DNA of 64,000 nt from Chlamydomonas sphaeroides (GCA_001662425.1 BDDC01000198.1:24014-88013); one strand, 5' to 3'; positions 12,092 through 25,900 are shown, numbered from the stretch's first letter. Notes: generated from the letters alone by a model not told the origin. Translations and numbers: made by a program.

Positions 12092-12672
12092 TTCAGTGGA
12101 CCAACACCCTCTCATAACCACAACGGCACGACTGATCCAGGCCGTTGCGGGCGACGTGGAGACTCCCCCAACCCGGCACGAACCGCCGCCGCGCTTCCAC
12201 TAGGGTTCTGCTGCCACATCCAGCAAGCGTATCGAACTTGCTGCCGTTGACGTTCCCGCGCTTGCTGAATACAGATCAACACCCGCCGGCGGCGCCATCC
12301 CGCGCATTGGATGCCCGCGCTTCGTTCTTGGGGCGCGCCTTATTATTTAGCAATTCAGATACTTACAACGGCCCTCAAAGGTGAACCTTTCGTATTGCGC
12401 GTGCGTAAGCTGCGCTTTCCTTTGTTTTCTTCCATTTCTCTAGGATGGATGTCTAGTATGCCAGTTCGCTCGTTGAACCGTCCCCGAATGGCACAGCTTG
12501 CGAGCCGTTAACAGAACTATGCGAAGTCGTTGTTGCGGGCCACATAGTATTTCTCACGCCTGTACGGCACGACTGCAATGGCAGCTTGCAAGCGTGACCT
12601 TCGGCTTCGGTCCATGAACTTCCCTCGTTTAGGTCGCGCGACCAAGGGCAGTCGCCCTACTAGCATCACACA
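12092..12672. other. Non-coding stretch upstream of glutamate synthase
   Basis: It lies between the Fanzor-like remnant and the glutamate synthase start. No conserved coding segment is visible. It is locally less GC-rich (about 12330-12450), which fits a promoter and 5' UTR for the downstream gene. Remnants of the mobile element may extend into it. Confidence 0.5.
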
Positions 12673-15600
12673 ATGGAGACCCAGCTGCGCGCGCAGCAGC
12701 GCGCCGGCCCTCGCTTGGACAGCAGCCAGCGCCAAGCTCCTGTGCCTAGCGCGCCCCGGACTCCCCTCAACCGCCGCACTCCTCAGCCTCAGGCCAAGGT
12801 CAGCTCAATTTAAAGCGGCGTTCCCGCTCTTGCAGGCGGCGTAGGTTTGGTGGAAATGCCCGCCGCGAAGCCGCTCGCACAGGTCGCCAGCTTGATCACA
12901 CGCTGCGCTGGCTTCCACTGGTCCACAGAATGTCAAGAGCGGCGTGCAGGCGGCTAAGGGCGCGACCCGGGCCGTCGCGCCGCTCGCCGCGGTGGCGCAG
13001 CCCGCTGGGGCTTCGGTCGCGCACCTGACGCCCGAGGTCCTGGAGCCCGCTGCCGCCCCCCTGGCGCGCGAGCCCAAGGTTGCGGACATGGAGGAGATTC
13101 TGGCGGAGCGCGACGCCTGCGGAGTAAGCTCCAGCTGATCTTTGCAGCCCGCATGCGCAAACTAACCAGCCGGACTTCGCCTTGCGCAGGTGGGCTTCAT
13201 CGCCAGCCTGAAGAACGTGCAGAGCCACACTGTTGTCAAGCAGGTGAGGCCCAATTGGGAGTCGCAAGCCGGCGGCCGGTCGCAACGTGGCCGAGCGACC
13301 GCCACCTTTTGCGCAGGCGCTGACCGCGCTGGGCTGCATGGAGCACCGCGGTGCTTGCTCCGCTGACAACGACTCGGGCGATGGCGCTGGTCTCATGACG
13401 CAAATCCCGTGGAAGCTGCTGAAGAAGGAAATGCCGTCTCTGAATGAGACGACGACTGGGTGAGCACGCGCTTCACCCCCGACGAATGCTCGTATGTGAT
13501 CGATAGCAATAATTGAAGCCCCTAAAGCACCAGCCCTGACTTCTCGTGCTTGCGTGACCGGATGCATCTCCACTTGCAGCGTTGGCATGGTCTTCATGCC
13601 CAACGACGACGCGCTGGAGGCGCAGTGCAAGCAGATCACGGAGGCCGTGTGCGCCAAGGAGGGCGTCAAGGTGGTCGGCTGGCGCAAGGTGCCGGTCGAC
13701 CACGGCGTGGTGGGCCGCTTCGCCAAGGTCACGGAGCCCCGCATCTGGCAGGTCCTCATTGAGGGCAAGGCCGGCCAGGTCGGCGACGAGCTCGAGCGCG
13801 AGCTCTTCGTCGTGCGCAAGCTGGTGGAGAAGGCCAAGAACGCGCAGCTGCCGGCGGAGTTTGCCCCCGACTTCTACATGTGCACGCTGTCGAGCCGCAC
13901 CATTGTGTACAAGGGCATGCTGCGCTCGGCGGTCGTGGGCTCGTTCTTCCGCGACCTGGAGAACCCCGACTACGAGTCGGCTTTCGCCATCTACCACCGC
14001 CGCTTCTCCACCAACACCACCCCCAAGTGGCCCCTGGCGCAGCCCATGCGTGTGCTCGGCCACAACGGTGAGCGCCCCGCCCCGCACCCCTGGCGCCGCC
14101 CCCTACCTCCGCTGGCGCGGCACCGCTGAGGCAGCCGGCGTGCGGCCGCTGCGCCAAGGCAGCCGCGTGACGCAAGCTCTGGCCGGAAGACGAACCGTCG
14201 CAGCCGCCGCCGCGATGTGCTCTACCCCTCTGCTTACCCTCCCCCGCCCTGCCCCTGCCGCGCCGCTGCCTCCGCTCCCCAGGCGAGATCAACACGCTGC
14301 AGGGCAACCTCAACTGGGTGGCCTCTCGCGAGCACGAGCTGTCGAACCCCATCTGGAAGGGCCGCGAGGAGGAGCTGACGCCGCTGTGCAACGCGGCGCA
14401 GTCCGACTCCGCCAACCTGGACAACGTGGCGGAGCTGCTCGTGCGCACCGGCTTCGACCCGCAGGTGCGGCTCCAGTGCGGGGCTGCGTGGTTGCGACCC
14501 GGCAGAGGGAGGGGTCGTGTCTGCATCCTGGACTGTCCATGTATTGGAACGGAAGCAGCTTGCGCAATCGCAGCATGCGACAACGCGCGAGGCGGCTGCT
14601 CCTGCTGCGCGGGACGAGCAGGGGTGTGTGCTTGAACCTGGCGGCGCCCCGGCCTTGGTGTGTCGCAGGACGCGCTGATGCTGCTGGTGCCCGAGGCGTA
14701 CCGCAACCACCCCGACCTCATGAAGGAGTACCCCGAGGTGCGATTAGTGCCGACCGGGGCGAAAAGGGGTCCAGGCTGGGCGCATGGCCTGGAGCACAGG
14801 CGGAAAAGCGATGCACGGTTAGGAGCAAGGGCCAGCGGCGCTCGACCTGGCGCCGCTGTCGCTGGCACGGAGCAGCAGGATAATGCGGCGGCGTGCAGCA
14901 GCGGCATGGCGGCGCGGCCGCAGCGGCTGCTGCTGTTGAGCGAAAGCAGGAGGCGCGCACCGGCGAAGGACAGTGATGTGCGTCTCAGCGCAGTGCGCAG
15001 CAGCGACGCAGCAGCGGCGGAAGCCAGACCAAGCGGCGCATGCCTAGCATCAGCAGACTGGGACGCTGGCGGCTCCGTGATGCTGGGTGGTCCGAGCTGC
15101 TGCTGTCGCTGGGCGGCTGCCGGTACGGGCGGTGCCCCCGGGCCGCTCGCCCCGCGGATGCTGTTCGCTCAGCGGCATGTGGCAGCTGCCTGCTGCCTTG
15201 GTCTAGCGCTGCTTGAGCGACGCAGCGCTGGCGAGGAGCAGCACCGGGCACTGGCGGCAGCAGCCTGAAGACTGCTCGGCGTAGCGGCAGCGGGTCGTGT
15301 GTTGCTGCCGGTCCGACGCCACGTGCCTGGGGCTGCGCTGCTACCCGCGGCAATCGCAGGAGCAGTAGCCTTTGGGTCGCGCGCTCAGCGCTGCCTGGCC
15401 TGGCCGTTTACAGGCGGCTCGGGTGCACAGCCCATCGTCAGACCGCCCGTCTGCCACTCCCCATCCCTCGCGTGCGCGCTCTCCATCTTATGCTTGGCCC
15501 TGTCCCTCTTTTGCATCAGGTGGTGGACTTCTACGAGTTCTACGAGGGCCTGCAGGAGGGCTGGGACGGCCCCGCGCTGCTGGTCTTCTCGGACGGCAAG

Positions 15601-18600
15601 CGCGTGGGTGCTCGCCTGGACCGCAACGGCCTGCGCCCCGCCCGCTTCTGGCGCACCAAGGACGACATGATCTACGTGGCGTCCGAGGTGGGCGTGCTGG
15701 GCGACGTGATCAGCAACGCGGAGAACATCGTCGCCAAGGGCCGCCTGGGCCCCGGTGAGTGCTCGTCGGCCGGGTCGGCTGGGTAGATGGTGGGAGGGCA
15801 GCGGAGGGTGGCGCGAGGGCTGACTCTCTCAGGCGGCGGCGGGCACGGGATGGCAAAGCGGACGGGCGCGTGGGGCAAGGAAGCAGCGCAGGATGTCGAC
15901 GTGGCGACGGCACATGAGGCCCTGTGCTGACGGCTGTGGCTGCTGCTGCGTGCGGCGCAGGCCAGATGGTGTGCGCGGACCTGGAGAAGGGCACGTTCAT
16001 GGAGACGGGCGCCATCAGCAAGATGGTGGCCACCCGGCAGCCGTACAAGCAGTGGCTGACGCAGTCGCTGCGCCGCCTGACGGACCTGGGCGAGAGCACT
16101 TTCCTCAACGAGCCCATGTACGACGCGGCCACCATGCTGCGCCTGCAGTCGGCCATCGGTGAGCAGGGGCTGGGGAGGGCAGAGGGCTGGGGTCGGGGCG
16201 AAGCAGGAGGCGGGGTGCGGAATAAACTGTGTGCTTCAAGCCCCCGGGGACGAAGTAGACGATGAAGCCTGCCCGTGGCGACCCCACCTCAGGCGGTCGC
16301 TGCCCGGGGCGAGCGGTGCCATCATCCTGGCGCCTGATCCCCGCCGCGCTCCCCGGCCTGTCCCCGCAGGCATGGGCGCCGAGGATGCGCAGATGGTGGT
16401 GGAAAGCCAGGCGCAGACCGGCGTGGAGCCCACGTACTGCATGGGCGACGACATCCCGCTGGCGGTGCTCAGCGACAAGCCGCACATGCTGTACAACTAC
16501 TTCAAGCAGCGCTTCGCGCAGGTGTGGCTGCGGTGGACGGCTGTGGCTTGGAAACGTGGAGGCGGCCTTTGGGCGGGGCAGGGGCTCAATGGCTGGGGCT
16601 GGGCTTGTTGGCGACCTGCGGCGCAGCGCGGCTGGATCGGTTGGAGTAGCGTGGTGGCCCTGGGGCGGGGTCGGGGTCGCTGAGCTCCCGGCTGGTGTCG
16701 GCGGAGGGCCGGGAACGAGTGGCTGGGGCTGGGAGCTACTGGGCGCCTGGATGGTTTTCGACGCACGAGTTGGCAGCTGGCGGCCCACCTGCACGGGCGA
16801 GAGCGTTGTGGCTGGCACCGTGGCAATGCAGTGCGGGGCATGCGGCCTGACGTGCCACCACTTGCCGTGCTCCCCTGGTGGCCTGCAGGTGACCAACCCG
16901 CCCATCGACCCGCTGCGTGAGGGCCTGGTGATGAGCCTGGAGATGCGCCTGGGCGCCCGCGGCAACCTGCTGTCGCCCGACGGCGGCTCGTACAAGCAGG
17001 TGAGGGAGGCCTGGGCGAATGGCGGCAGGATGGCGAGACGAGGCGGCTTGGTTTACAAGGCCAGCATATGTGGCACGAGCACCAGGACAGCGCTTCCCCT
17101 AGCCGTCGCGCCATCTTGTTCACACCGCCCCTGCCGTCTCCTCTCCTTGCCCGCCCGCGCAGGTGCTGCTGGAGAGCCCCATCCTGCTCGAGTCGGAGCT
17201 GCAGGCTGTGGCGTCCGACAAGACGCTCGGCTCGCGCACCTTCAAGCTCTTCTTCGACGCCGGCAAGCCCGGCTCGATGGAGGCTGCCCTGCGCAAGCTG
17301 TGCGCGGATGTGGAGGCCGCCGTGCGCTCGGGCTGCCAGTGCGTGGTCCTCAGCGACCGCCCCGACGGCGCGCTGGACTCTGCCCGCGCGCCCATCCCGG
17401 CGCTGCTGGCGGTCGGCGCCGTGCACCACCACCTGATCCGCACCAGCTGCCGCTCGGACACCAGCATCGTGGTCGACACGGCCACCTGCTACAGCACGCA
17501 CCACGCGGCCATGCTGATTGGCTTCGGCGCGCACGCCATCTGCCCCTACCTGGGCTACGAGACGAGCCGCCAGTGGCGCCTGAGCAGCCGCACGCAGAGC
17601 CTGATCAAGGCCGGCAAGGTGCGGGGCCAGCATGGATGGAGGGGCGCCGGGCCGTGGGGACGGGCTCGGGCGCACCGTGAGCACAGCAGGCCACAGGAAC
17701 TTCGCCGCAAAATAACCGTCCCAACCTGACCTCATGCATGCCATCCCTGCCTGCCTGCCCTCCGCGCCCCCAGGTGCCCGACGTGAGCATCAAGCAGGCG
17801 CAGAAGAACTTCAAGAAGTCGCTGGAGAAGGGCGTGCTCAAGATCCTGTCCAAGATGGGCATCAGCCTGCTGTCGTGCTACCACGGCGCACAGATCTTTG
17901 AGGCCTACGGCCTGGGCAGCGACGTGGTGGACCTGTGCTTCCGCGGCACCGTGTCCCGCATCGGCGGCATGAGCCTGGCCGACCTGCAGCGCGAGGCGGA
18001 GAGCCTGTGGGTCAAGGGCTTCCCCGAGAAGGCGCTTACCAAGCTGGAGGACTACGGCTTCATCCAGTCCAAGCCCAAGGGTGAGCCAGGCTGCGGGCTT
18101 CTGAGATATGGTAGGGGCTGTAAGCGAGCGATTGGGGCAGGGGACGTGGTGGTTGGGCCAGCCATAACGACGTGCTAACGTGAGCGCTGCCTCTGGCTGG
18201 CGCCTCTCGCTGCGCAGGCGAGTACCACTCGAACAACCAGACGATGGCCAAGCTGCTGCACAAGGCCATTGGCCTGGGCAACGGAAGCGTGGCGGACCCC
18301 GCCTCGTACAAGGCCTACCAGCAGCACTTCGTGGAGGCGCCCGTGGCGGTGCTGCGCGACTGCCTGGAGTTCAAGAGCGACCGCCAGCCCGTGCCCATCG
18401 ACCAGGTGCGCCCCACCCCACTCCCCACCCCCCACGCAGCCTCCGATGCCTTCTCTTTTGCTGCTCCAGCGCCCCAGCTCCCAGCGACCGCCAGCCTGCT
18501 TGCCAAGGGGTAGCGAGCTTTGCGCAGCCGCATGGCGGCACGCGACCATCCCAGCTGAGCCCACCGCGTTGCACTGCTCGCTCGGTGAATAGTACCGTGG

Positions 18601-20416
18601 GCCCGTCACTCCCCGCTGCACGCCAGGTGGAGCCCGCGGCCGCCATCATGGAGCGCTTCTGCACCGGCGGCATGTCTCTGGGCGCCATCAGCCGCGAGAC
18701 GCACGAGACGATCGCCATTGCCATGAACCGCATCGGCGGCAAGAGCAACAGCGGCGAGGGTGGCGAGGACCCCACGCGCTGGCTGCACCTGTCGGACGTG
18801 GACGGCCAGGGCAAGAGCGAGGCCGTGCCTCACCTGCGCGGCCTGCGCAACGGCGACACGGCGACCAGCAAGATCAAGCAGGTGGCTTCGGGCCGCTTCG
18901 GCGTCACGCCCGAGTACATCATGAACGCCGACCAGCTGGAGATCAAGGTCGCGCAGGTACGATTGGGCTGCGAACGCACAGCTCGGATGGAAGCGGCGCA
19001 TGGGGCTGCTGGATGGGCAGTCATCGGCATGCTCTACCCGTTCCGAACGGCCTGCACCGTCCATCTCCGGGCCGGTCTTTGTCGCGCCGCCTGGCTGACG
19101 CTTGCTGTTGCGCCGTGTGCGGCCCGCTCCCATTCCACCGCTGCAGGGCGCCAAGCCCGGTGAGGGCGGCCAGCTGCCCGGCCAGAAGGTGTCGCCCTAC
19201 ATTGCGCAGCTGCGTCGCTCCAAGCCCGGCGTGCCGCTCATCAGCCCGCCGCCGCACCACGACATCTACTCTATCGAGGACCTGGCGCAGCTCATCTACG
19301 ACCTGCACCAGGTGGGGCCCGCTGCTGCTGTTGTGAAGCGGGGGCGCGGAGGCCTGGGGACTGGCGCGGCGGCAGAAGCGGGCGGGCTTGGGTCCGCGGT
19401 GTAGCGGCGCCCCTAGCTCAAAGCAGGGCTGACCGGCAATCGCGTTGCGCTGCTTGACACGCCGCACGCCGCACGTGCCTGACGCGTCTGCCCGCGTGAT
19501 GCTGCCGCCTGCAGGTCAACCCGCGCGCCAAGGTCAGCGTCAAGCTGGTCGCGGAGGCGGGCATCGGCGTTGTTGCCTCGGGTGTGGCCAAGGCCAACGC
19601 CGACATCATCCAGGTGTCCGGCCACGACGGCGGCACCGGCGCCTCGCCCATCTCGTCCATCAAGCACGCCGGCGGCCCCATGGAGATGGGCCTGGCTGAG
19701 ACGCACCAGACGCTCGTGCGCAACGAGCTCCGCGAGCGTGTTGTGCTGCGCGTGGACGGTGGCGTGCGCAACGGCCGTGACGTGCTGCTCGGCGCGCTGC
19801 TGGGCGCCGACGAGTTTGGCTTCGGCACGGTCGCGATGATTGCGACGGGCTGCATCATGGCGCGCGTGTGCCACACCAACAACTGCCCCGTCGGCGTCGC
19901 GTCGCAGCGCGAGGAGCTGCGCGCTCGCTTCCCCGGTGCGCCCGAGGACCTGGTCAACTACTTCCACTTCGTTGCGGAGGAGGTTCGCGCCGGCCTGGCG
20001 GAGATGGGCTACAAGTCGCTGGACGAGGTGATCGGCCGCGCCGACCTGCTGGCCCAGCGCCCCGTGAAGCTCGCCAAGACCGAGGGCCTGGACCTGTCGT
20101 TCCTCACCACCTTCGCCGGCCCGAGCGGCTCGAGCAGCACGCGCCGGAAGCAGGAGGTGCACGACAACGGGCCGCAGCTCGACGACCGCGTGCTCGCGGA
20201 CGCCGAGGTGATGGACGCGATCAAGAACGAGAAGGTGGTTGAGAAGTCGTACGACATCATCAACACCGACCGTTCCGCCATGGGCCGCGTCGCGGGCGTG
20301 ATTGCCAAGCACCACGGCGACAATGGCTTCGCGGGCTCGGTCAAGCTGACGCTCACGGGCTCTGGCGGCCAGTCGTTCGGCTGCTTCTGCGTCAAGGGCC
20401 TGGAGGTCAAGCTGGT

Positions 20417-20447
<31 letters not shown>

Positions 20448-21005
20448 ATGAACGGCGGCGAGATCGCCATCGTGCCGCCGCCCAACAGCTCGTTCGCTGC
20501 GGAGGACGCGTCGCTGGTGGGCAACACGTGCCTCTACGGCGCCACCGGCGGCCGGCTGTTCGTCAACGGCCGCGCCGGCGAGCGCTTCGCGGTGCGCAAC
20601 TCGCTCGCGGAGGCGGTCGTGGAGGGCGCGGGCGACCACTGCTGCGAGTACATGACTGGCGGCTGCGTGGTGGTGCTGGGCTCGGTCGGCCGCAACGTGG
20701 CGGCCGGCATGACCGGCGGCCTGGCCTACTTCTTCGACGAGGACGGCTCGTTCACCGACAAGCTCAACACGGAGATCGTGGCCCTGCAGCGCGTCATCAC
20801 CAAGGCCGGCGAGGCGCAGCTCAAGGAGCTGATCGAGGCGCACGCGCAGCGCACCGGCAGCGCCAAGGCCAAGGCCATCCTGGGCTCGTGGGACGCATCG
20901 CTGCCCAAGTTCTGGCAGCTGGTGCCGCCGGCCGAGAAGAACACGCCCGAGGTCAACCCCTCGGTGGCGGTGCCGGCGGCCAGCCAGGTGGCGGTGCGGG
21001 CATGA
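12673..21005 (+). CDS. Ferredoxin-dependent glutamate synthase (Fd-GOGAT), plastid
   Basis: Converts glutamine and 2-oxoglutarate to two glutamates in the plastid with electrons from ferredoxin. Seventeen exons keep phase and give about 1,629 residues, the normal length: 12673-12798, 12929-13123, 13190-13243, 13317-13459, 13580-14067, 14283-14464, 14669-14737, 15520-15754, 15961-16158, 16370-16521, 16889-16999, 17163-17618, 17774-18080, 18218-18405, 18627-18956, 19147-19311, 19515-21005. The first ~105 residues are basic and Ala/Pro-rich, as expected for a transit peptide plus propeptide. The glutaminase Cys nucleophile follows (Cys106 in ERDACGVGF). Then come the class II amidotransferase domain (HRRFSTNT, NGEINT), the central domain, the FMN-binding synthase domain (SGHDGGTGASP), the 3Fe-4S cysteines in CIMARVCHTNNC (about 1246-1257) and the GXGXG beta-helix C terminus. 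No pyridine-nucleotide subunit is fused, which separates it from NADH-GOGAT. The start at METQLRAQ is inferred from a clean phase-0 splice. Confidence 0.95.
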
Positions 21006-21876
21006 GCCGCACACAGCTGCTGGGGTGTGGGCTCGGCGGGGACGGGGCTCGGGGCACGGGGCAGGCGGGCGTGGGTTCTGGGCGCGCGGCGCGAGCCGTG
21101 CGGCGGGGCGCGCGGTTGCCGGATGAGACGGGTAGTGCCGTGCTGTGTGGCGTGGTGTGGTGTGGTGTGGTGTGCGCTGTGAGTCCATTTGCATATGCGA
21201 CCACACGCGGGGTCGGGCGCGCTTTGCCGATTAGGGGCGCTCCTCCCACAGGCTCGGTTCTGTGTGCAGAAGATATGTGAGGCGTGGGGGAGGGTGAGGA
21301 CGGGCTGCCTGTTGGCGATGCCGCATCGCACGCGGCGGTGGGCGGGCTGTCGCGCGAAGGCCACACGGGCCTGGCGGTTGCATCGTCTGACTTACACACG
21401 AGTGACGGTTGGTTGTATCAGGTCGGCGTGTAGAGGGCCGCGGCGTGGCGCGCGCCGGCGTGTGTGTGTCGGGCTCTTGCCGCTAACTTGCGCGGTCGCT
21501 GCTGCGCTTGGCTGCCAGCTTGGCACCAGGCACGCAGCTCCCGGCGCCGCGCCGGTGCGGCCTGCGGCTGCGCCGGCGATACCCAACCCAGCGCTGCGAG
21601 GGTCATTGGGGGGATATGAGTTGCGACGATGCCCAGAGCTGCTGGGGTGTCTTTTGGGGGAGCGGTGCCGCGAGAGGGAGCGAGTGAGCGCTCCTGTACG
21701 AGTATCGTGCCCTCGGCGGATTGGGTGGAGCGTGCCACCTCCTGTGAGGCTGGCGAGGGATAGGATATGGCGGCGGCCCGCGACGGCGGCGGCCATGCTG
21801 CCGCCGTCGCGCTGCTGCCCGCCGCGCTATGCGCCTTGCACGGGCGCTGCAAAAGCGGGCTGAGGGATTTTGCCCC

Positions 21877-21881
21877 TGTAA
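21877..21881 (+). terminator. Candidate poly(A) signal TGTAA for Fd-GOGAT
   Basis: TGTAA, the canonical green-algal polyadenylation signal, occurs about 870 bases after the stop codon. Chance occurrence is possible. Confidence 0.45.
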
Positions 21882-22919
21882 CATTCAGCCACGGAGCGCT
21901 CGTGTCTTTCTGCCACCTCCGCACGGCATGTGGCCATGTGCCGGACTCGGCGCTGGGTAGCTCCGTCGAGAAGCAAAGAGGCCGAACCAGCTGCTCGCAG
22001 CAGCCATGCAAGGCGCGGACTCAGTTGGCCCCACCCTTTCCCTGACGGCTACGCCGGTAAACCGGCCCCGGGGCATGGACTCCCTTGCCTCATACGCTCC
22101 TTCCGCTGCTGCGCCCTGACCGACACTCTTGGGTGCCTCGCCCAGTGCTTGTGGGGCCTGGCCAATGAGTCATCCGGCGCCGGCGCGAGGTACAGGCAAA
22201 CAGTGCTGCTGGTAGTTGGGTGGTGTGGCAGATGAACCACCAGCGCTGGCTCGCACACAAGAAGAGCACACTTGCACCGTCGAGGCGGTTAGGTCAGGGT
22301 GGCGGCTTGTTGACTTTACACGTATTCCTCCTGCTGGTCTGCTATGCCAGCAGCGCAACCGCGCGCCGCAAAGCGTAGCGACCCCAGCGTGGCCGCGGTG
22401 CTCACACGCGTGGAGCCGCCCAACACAGCTGCCGACAGGTGGAGCGGCTAAGCTCCCCACGCACTGGCCGGCAACAGGGTCCGAAGATTGTGCGGCGATC
22501 ACCGAAAATCCCCCCAGCATGCTCATGCTCATTTAGTGTCCGCCAGTAACCACCCCACACAGCACTCGTGCAGACACGCAGGGAGCCAGCGCTCGCATAC
22601 CCCTGTCGTCGCTGGGGGCGCAGCACAGCCCTGCCCCACCGCCTTCTTCCCGGCACCAACCGCCTCCGCGCACGTCCTATCATTTTCTTGCGCCGGCAGG
22701 TAATGCGCCGAGCGGCGAAGCCCAGGCAACACCCGCCCTGCAGCCTGCTCGCGATCGCGCCCACTGGGGCATTCCCAGATACGCGCCCTCACATATATGC
22801 ACACACGGTGTCGCTCCGTACCGGGCCGTGAAACCCACCAGCCAGGGTTTCAAGCCCGGCCGCGTGGCAGCTGGCTTCCACACAATCCACTGAAGTAGCA
22901 CTTGCATTTGAGTGCGCGA

Positions 22920-22924
22920 TTACA
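22920..22924 (-). terminator. Candidate poly(A) signal TGTAA for the minus-strand haloperoxidase-like gene
   Basis: TTACA on the plus strand reads TGTAA on the minus strand, about 50 bases after the stop. A second one lies at 22316-22320, a more usual 3' UTR distance. Confidence 0.35.
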
Positions 22925-22971
22925 ACGGCGATTGCCTCACAGCGATTCCCAAGGTAGCCAGCCGCCCCTCA

Positions 22972-25900
22972 TCACCACGCCAGCGGTGTCTGGCGGCCGT
23001 ACAGGTACCTGCACGCAGCGTGCCGCCAATTGCGGGGGCAACAGCAAGATGGCTGCGTGAGGTCTGCGGACCGCACGGCAAGGGCCCGAGGGGGGCGGGG
23101 CAGCCCTGGCACTGCGGCAGGCAGCCTCGCTCCCAGCCCGACGCACGCACTTGTCGAGGTTGTCGTAGATGTAGTTCCCAACCACCTTGCCGATATTGAA
23201 CGCGTCCCGGTTGGCCTGCAAATACGCCACACGCGCAGCAGTGGAATCGCGGCCATACCCATCCAGTGTGTTGGGTTGAGCCAGCAGGAGGAGCCGCCAG
23301 CCAGGGCCCCAGCAGCAAGCACACAGAAGCTCAGCCCTGCCCCCAGCCCCGGCCCGCCGCCCCAGCCCCCAAGCCTGCGTCAAGCTCCTGGCCGTCCGTC
23401 GTCCTTTCCCCAAGTACGCAGAGCTTTGTGTTGCAATCCCCGCCGGTTGCCACTTTGGTATCACTTATTACACTGTCCGTGGAGCGACACTGCACCCTTC
23501 ACTCTTTACCTGCCTAACTCGATGTATAATAAGCCCCCTTGCCCCACCTGGCCCCAGTGAGCGCCCGCGAAGATGCGGCTGGCGCCCGACTCGCTGGCCG
23601 CATCGTCAAGGCTGGTGTAGGTGCGGTCAGGAATGTTGGGCCCTGCGCGTGGGGTGTTGCGAAGAGGTGATGCAGTTGTCAGTTGTGTGATGCGCGCACC
23701 GGCATGCTGGTGGAGGGAGGGAGGGTCCCATGGCCGGCCCAGTGGGAGGGGGGGTGCGGTGTTGGGCCGGCCCAGTGGGAGGGCAGCCACAGCGCGAGGG
23801 GCGGCAGTGGCAGGCCCATTGCCGGGGTTTGCTGGCTCCGGTCGATCGGCTGACCCGCGGGCCTCGAGACAGCGGCGGCGGCTCACAGTCGGACTTGACG
23901 GTGAAGGTCTGGGTGGAGTTGCCGCGCAGCTCGCGGACGAGCACCGACCAGCCGCCGCCGAAGATGCCCTGGTGCGCGGAGGGGTACTCGGGGTGCTGTG
24001 GGGTGCCCAGCAGCGGCGTCCAGGAGGCGTTGTAGTACTTCCTGCGAGGGTTGAGGGTTTGCGAGGCCAAGCGGGCGACATGTTAACAATTATTGGCTTG
24101 CTGGTGGGAGCAGGATCGCGGTTTGGCTCCAGCGCCCCGGCGCTGGGTGGCCGGCAACGAGGCCGGGTCCGAAGGATGACGACCACCTCACCGCCGACTG
24201 CCGAACCCCATGCCCGCCAACTCACTGGATGGCAGTGATGGGCCGCCACCGCGGAGTCTTGAACTTGACGTACCTGATGGAAGGCGGGGCAGCAGGCAGC
24301 AGGCAGCACATGCAACGTGAAACGCATAGGCAACACGATCCGCGTCATGCTTATGGCTGCTCGGCGCCCCACAGCCCGCGCCACATCTGCATCCATTGGC
24401 CTTGCACCCAAAAGCACCAGGGGGCCGCGCCCGCTTGACAGTCGGCCCCCGCTTGACCACGCGCCTATTGACACGTCGCACAGCTGCGAGGCGTCGTGGA
24501 ATCTTGGCTACTACGATATAGAATAGACTTTGGCGCAACGCATCATTGGCGCAATTGGGCCACAAACCCGGCCGGGCTCACCACACGGCCACGATGGCGT
24601 CGTAGAAGGCGGTGCCCAGCTTGGCGAAGAAGGCGGCCTGCTGCTCGGGCGTGTAGCTCCCCGGCAGCAACTGGATGGAGATGTTCTGCACCATGCCCGT
24701 CACGCCCGCAGAGCCCTGGCCGCCAGAGCCGCTGACCGCGCCTGCGGCAGGAGTACACGCGTGCGCACACACAACAACACACAACACACAACACACGAGG
24801 CTGCGTCAGATCGCGGCGAGTCGTCTGGCACGCCGGCTGTCGCTGTGGGGTGGGCGGGGCGGGGCGCGCAGGCTCACAGGCGCGGCCGCACCTAGCCAGA
24901 AGCGGGCCGTGTCCGTGTCGTAGGCGCTGCGCTCGGGGGCGTAGGTGCCGCCAAAGCGCAGGACCTGTGTGTAGGGATGTGGGGGCACACGGCATATGAT
25001 TGAGGGTTGTCAGCAGGGCTGGACAGATGGCCGGATAGGCGGGGAGCAAGGTAGCACCCCCTGCTGCATCCACCGCTGAGGCCCCCAACCCAAACCTACT
25101 GCCGCACCTCGGTGTTCTCTGCCTCGAACTCGGGCGTGCCGATGGCGTAGTAGGCGTTCAGGTAGGGCCGTGCCAGGGCGGGAATGTCCTTGACCTGCGG
25201 GCGTGTGTCCGTGCGTGGGCGTTGGGCGTTCAGCGGTCGGCGTTTGTGCAGATGCAGCGCTGGGCCCGAGGCGGAACGCACTGCAGCCATCTATGAGGCC
25301 AAGAAGCGGCAGCGCCTGCGTGCCCTGGAGCAAGGGGAGGGGCCGCAGCCTACCGCCCCACACCTCAACCCTCCGCCCCCTCACCGGGTAGATGAAGGTG
25401 CTGCCGTTGGCGTAGCTTGGGTAGAGCAGGAAGTCGCGCGGCGGCCCGATCTGTTCGGGCGTGAACACGTACTCGTTGTCGCGCGCCAGGGAGTCGGGGT
25501 AGCCTGCGGGGGTTGGGGTCGTGCAGGGGGCCCGGGTTGGGGGAGGCGCCAGGTGGTGCGGCGTCGGGTGGGAGTAGCGTACATGGGACATGAGCAGGGT
25601 CAGGGCTGCGGCTCTGCTGTGCTCGGGTGTCGAGTTGGCGGCGGCAGCCGGTGCCTCTCACCCGGCCGGTAGTAGCTGACCTCGAGGCCGCGGTCCAGCG
25701 CACTGCGTGCACGGCGAGGAGCCCAAGGCACAGCGGTCCAAGGTCTATCTAGCGACCCGCGCGAGCATCGTGCTGGGCTAGCAGCTACCCGCTGCCGCGG
25801 TCGCTTGTGTGAGAACCCTCCACGTGTGTGCTCCCCATACCTCAGGTACCTTGCTGACTTCCACGCTTGTGCATACACTGAAAGACCTCTGGCCCGGTCG

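Larger units (their letters stand above)
21006..22971. other. Convergent intergenic region (3' UTRs)
   Basis: It lies between the stop of glutamate synthase (+) and the stop of the haloperoxidase-like gene (-). No conserved coding segment was found on either strand. A short GTGGT-type repeat (about 21150-21175) and ordinary unique sequence fill it. Confidence 0.6.

Noticed and set aside
13582..14883. 433-residue open frame on the plus strand overlapping Fd-GOGAT exons
   Set aside because: Arg/Ser/Ala-rich shadow in another frame; the GOGAT frame is conserved at the same place.
19413..21206. 597-residue open frame on the minus strand, His/Arg/Leu-rich
   Set aside because: It is antisense to the last, strongly conserved exon of Fd-GOGAT. 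Codon bias for G/C at third positions leaves the opposite frame open.
22937..23214. Unspliced reading of the last part of haloperoxidase copy A (frame continuing to 22937)
   Set aside because: A GT donor at 23150 and an AG acceptor at 23009 give a C terminus matching copy B (YGRQTPLAW against YGSQPQVAW), so the longer reading is intron.
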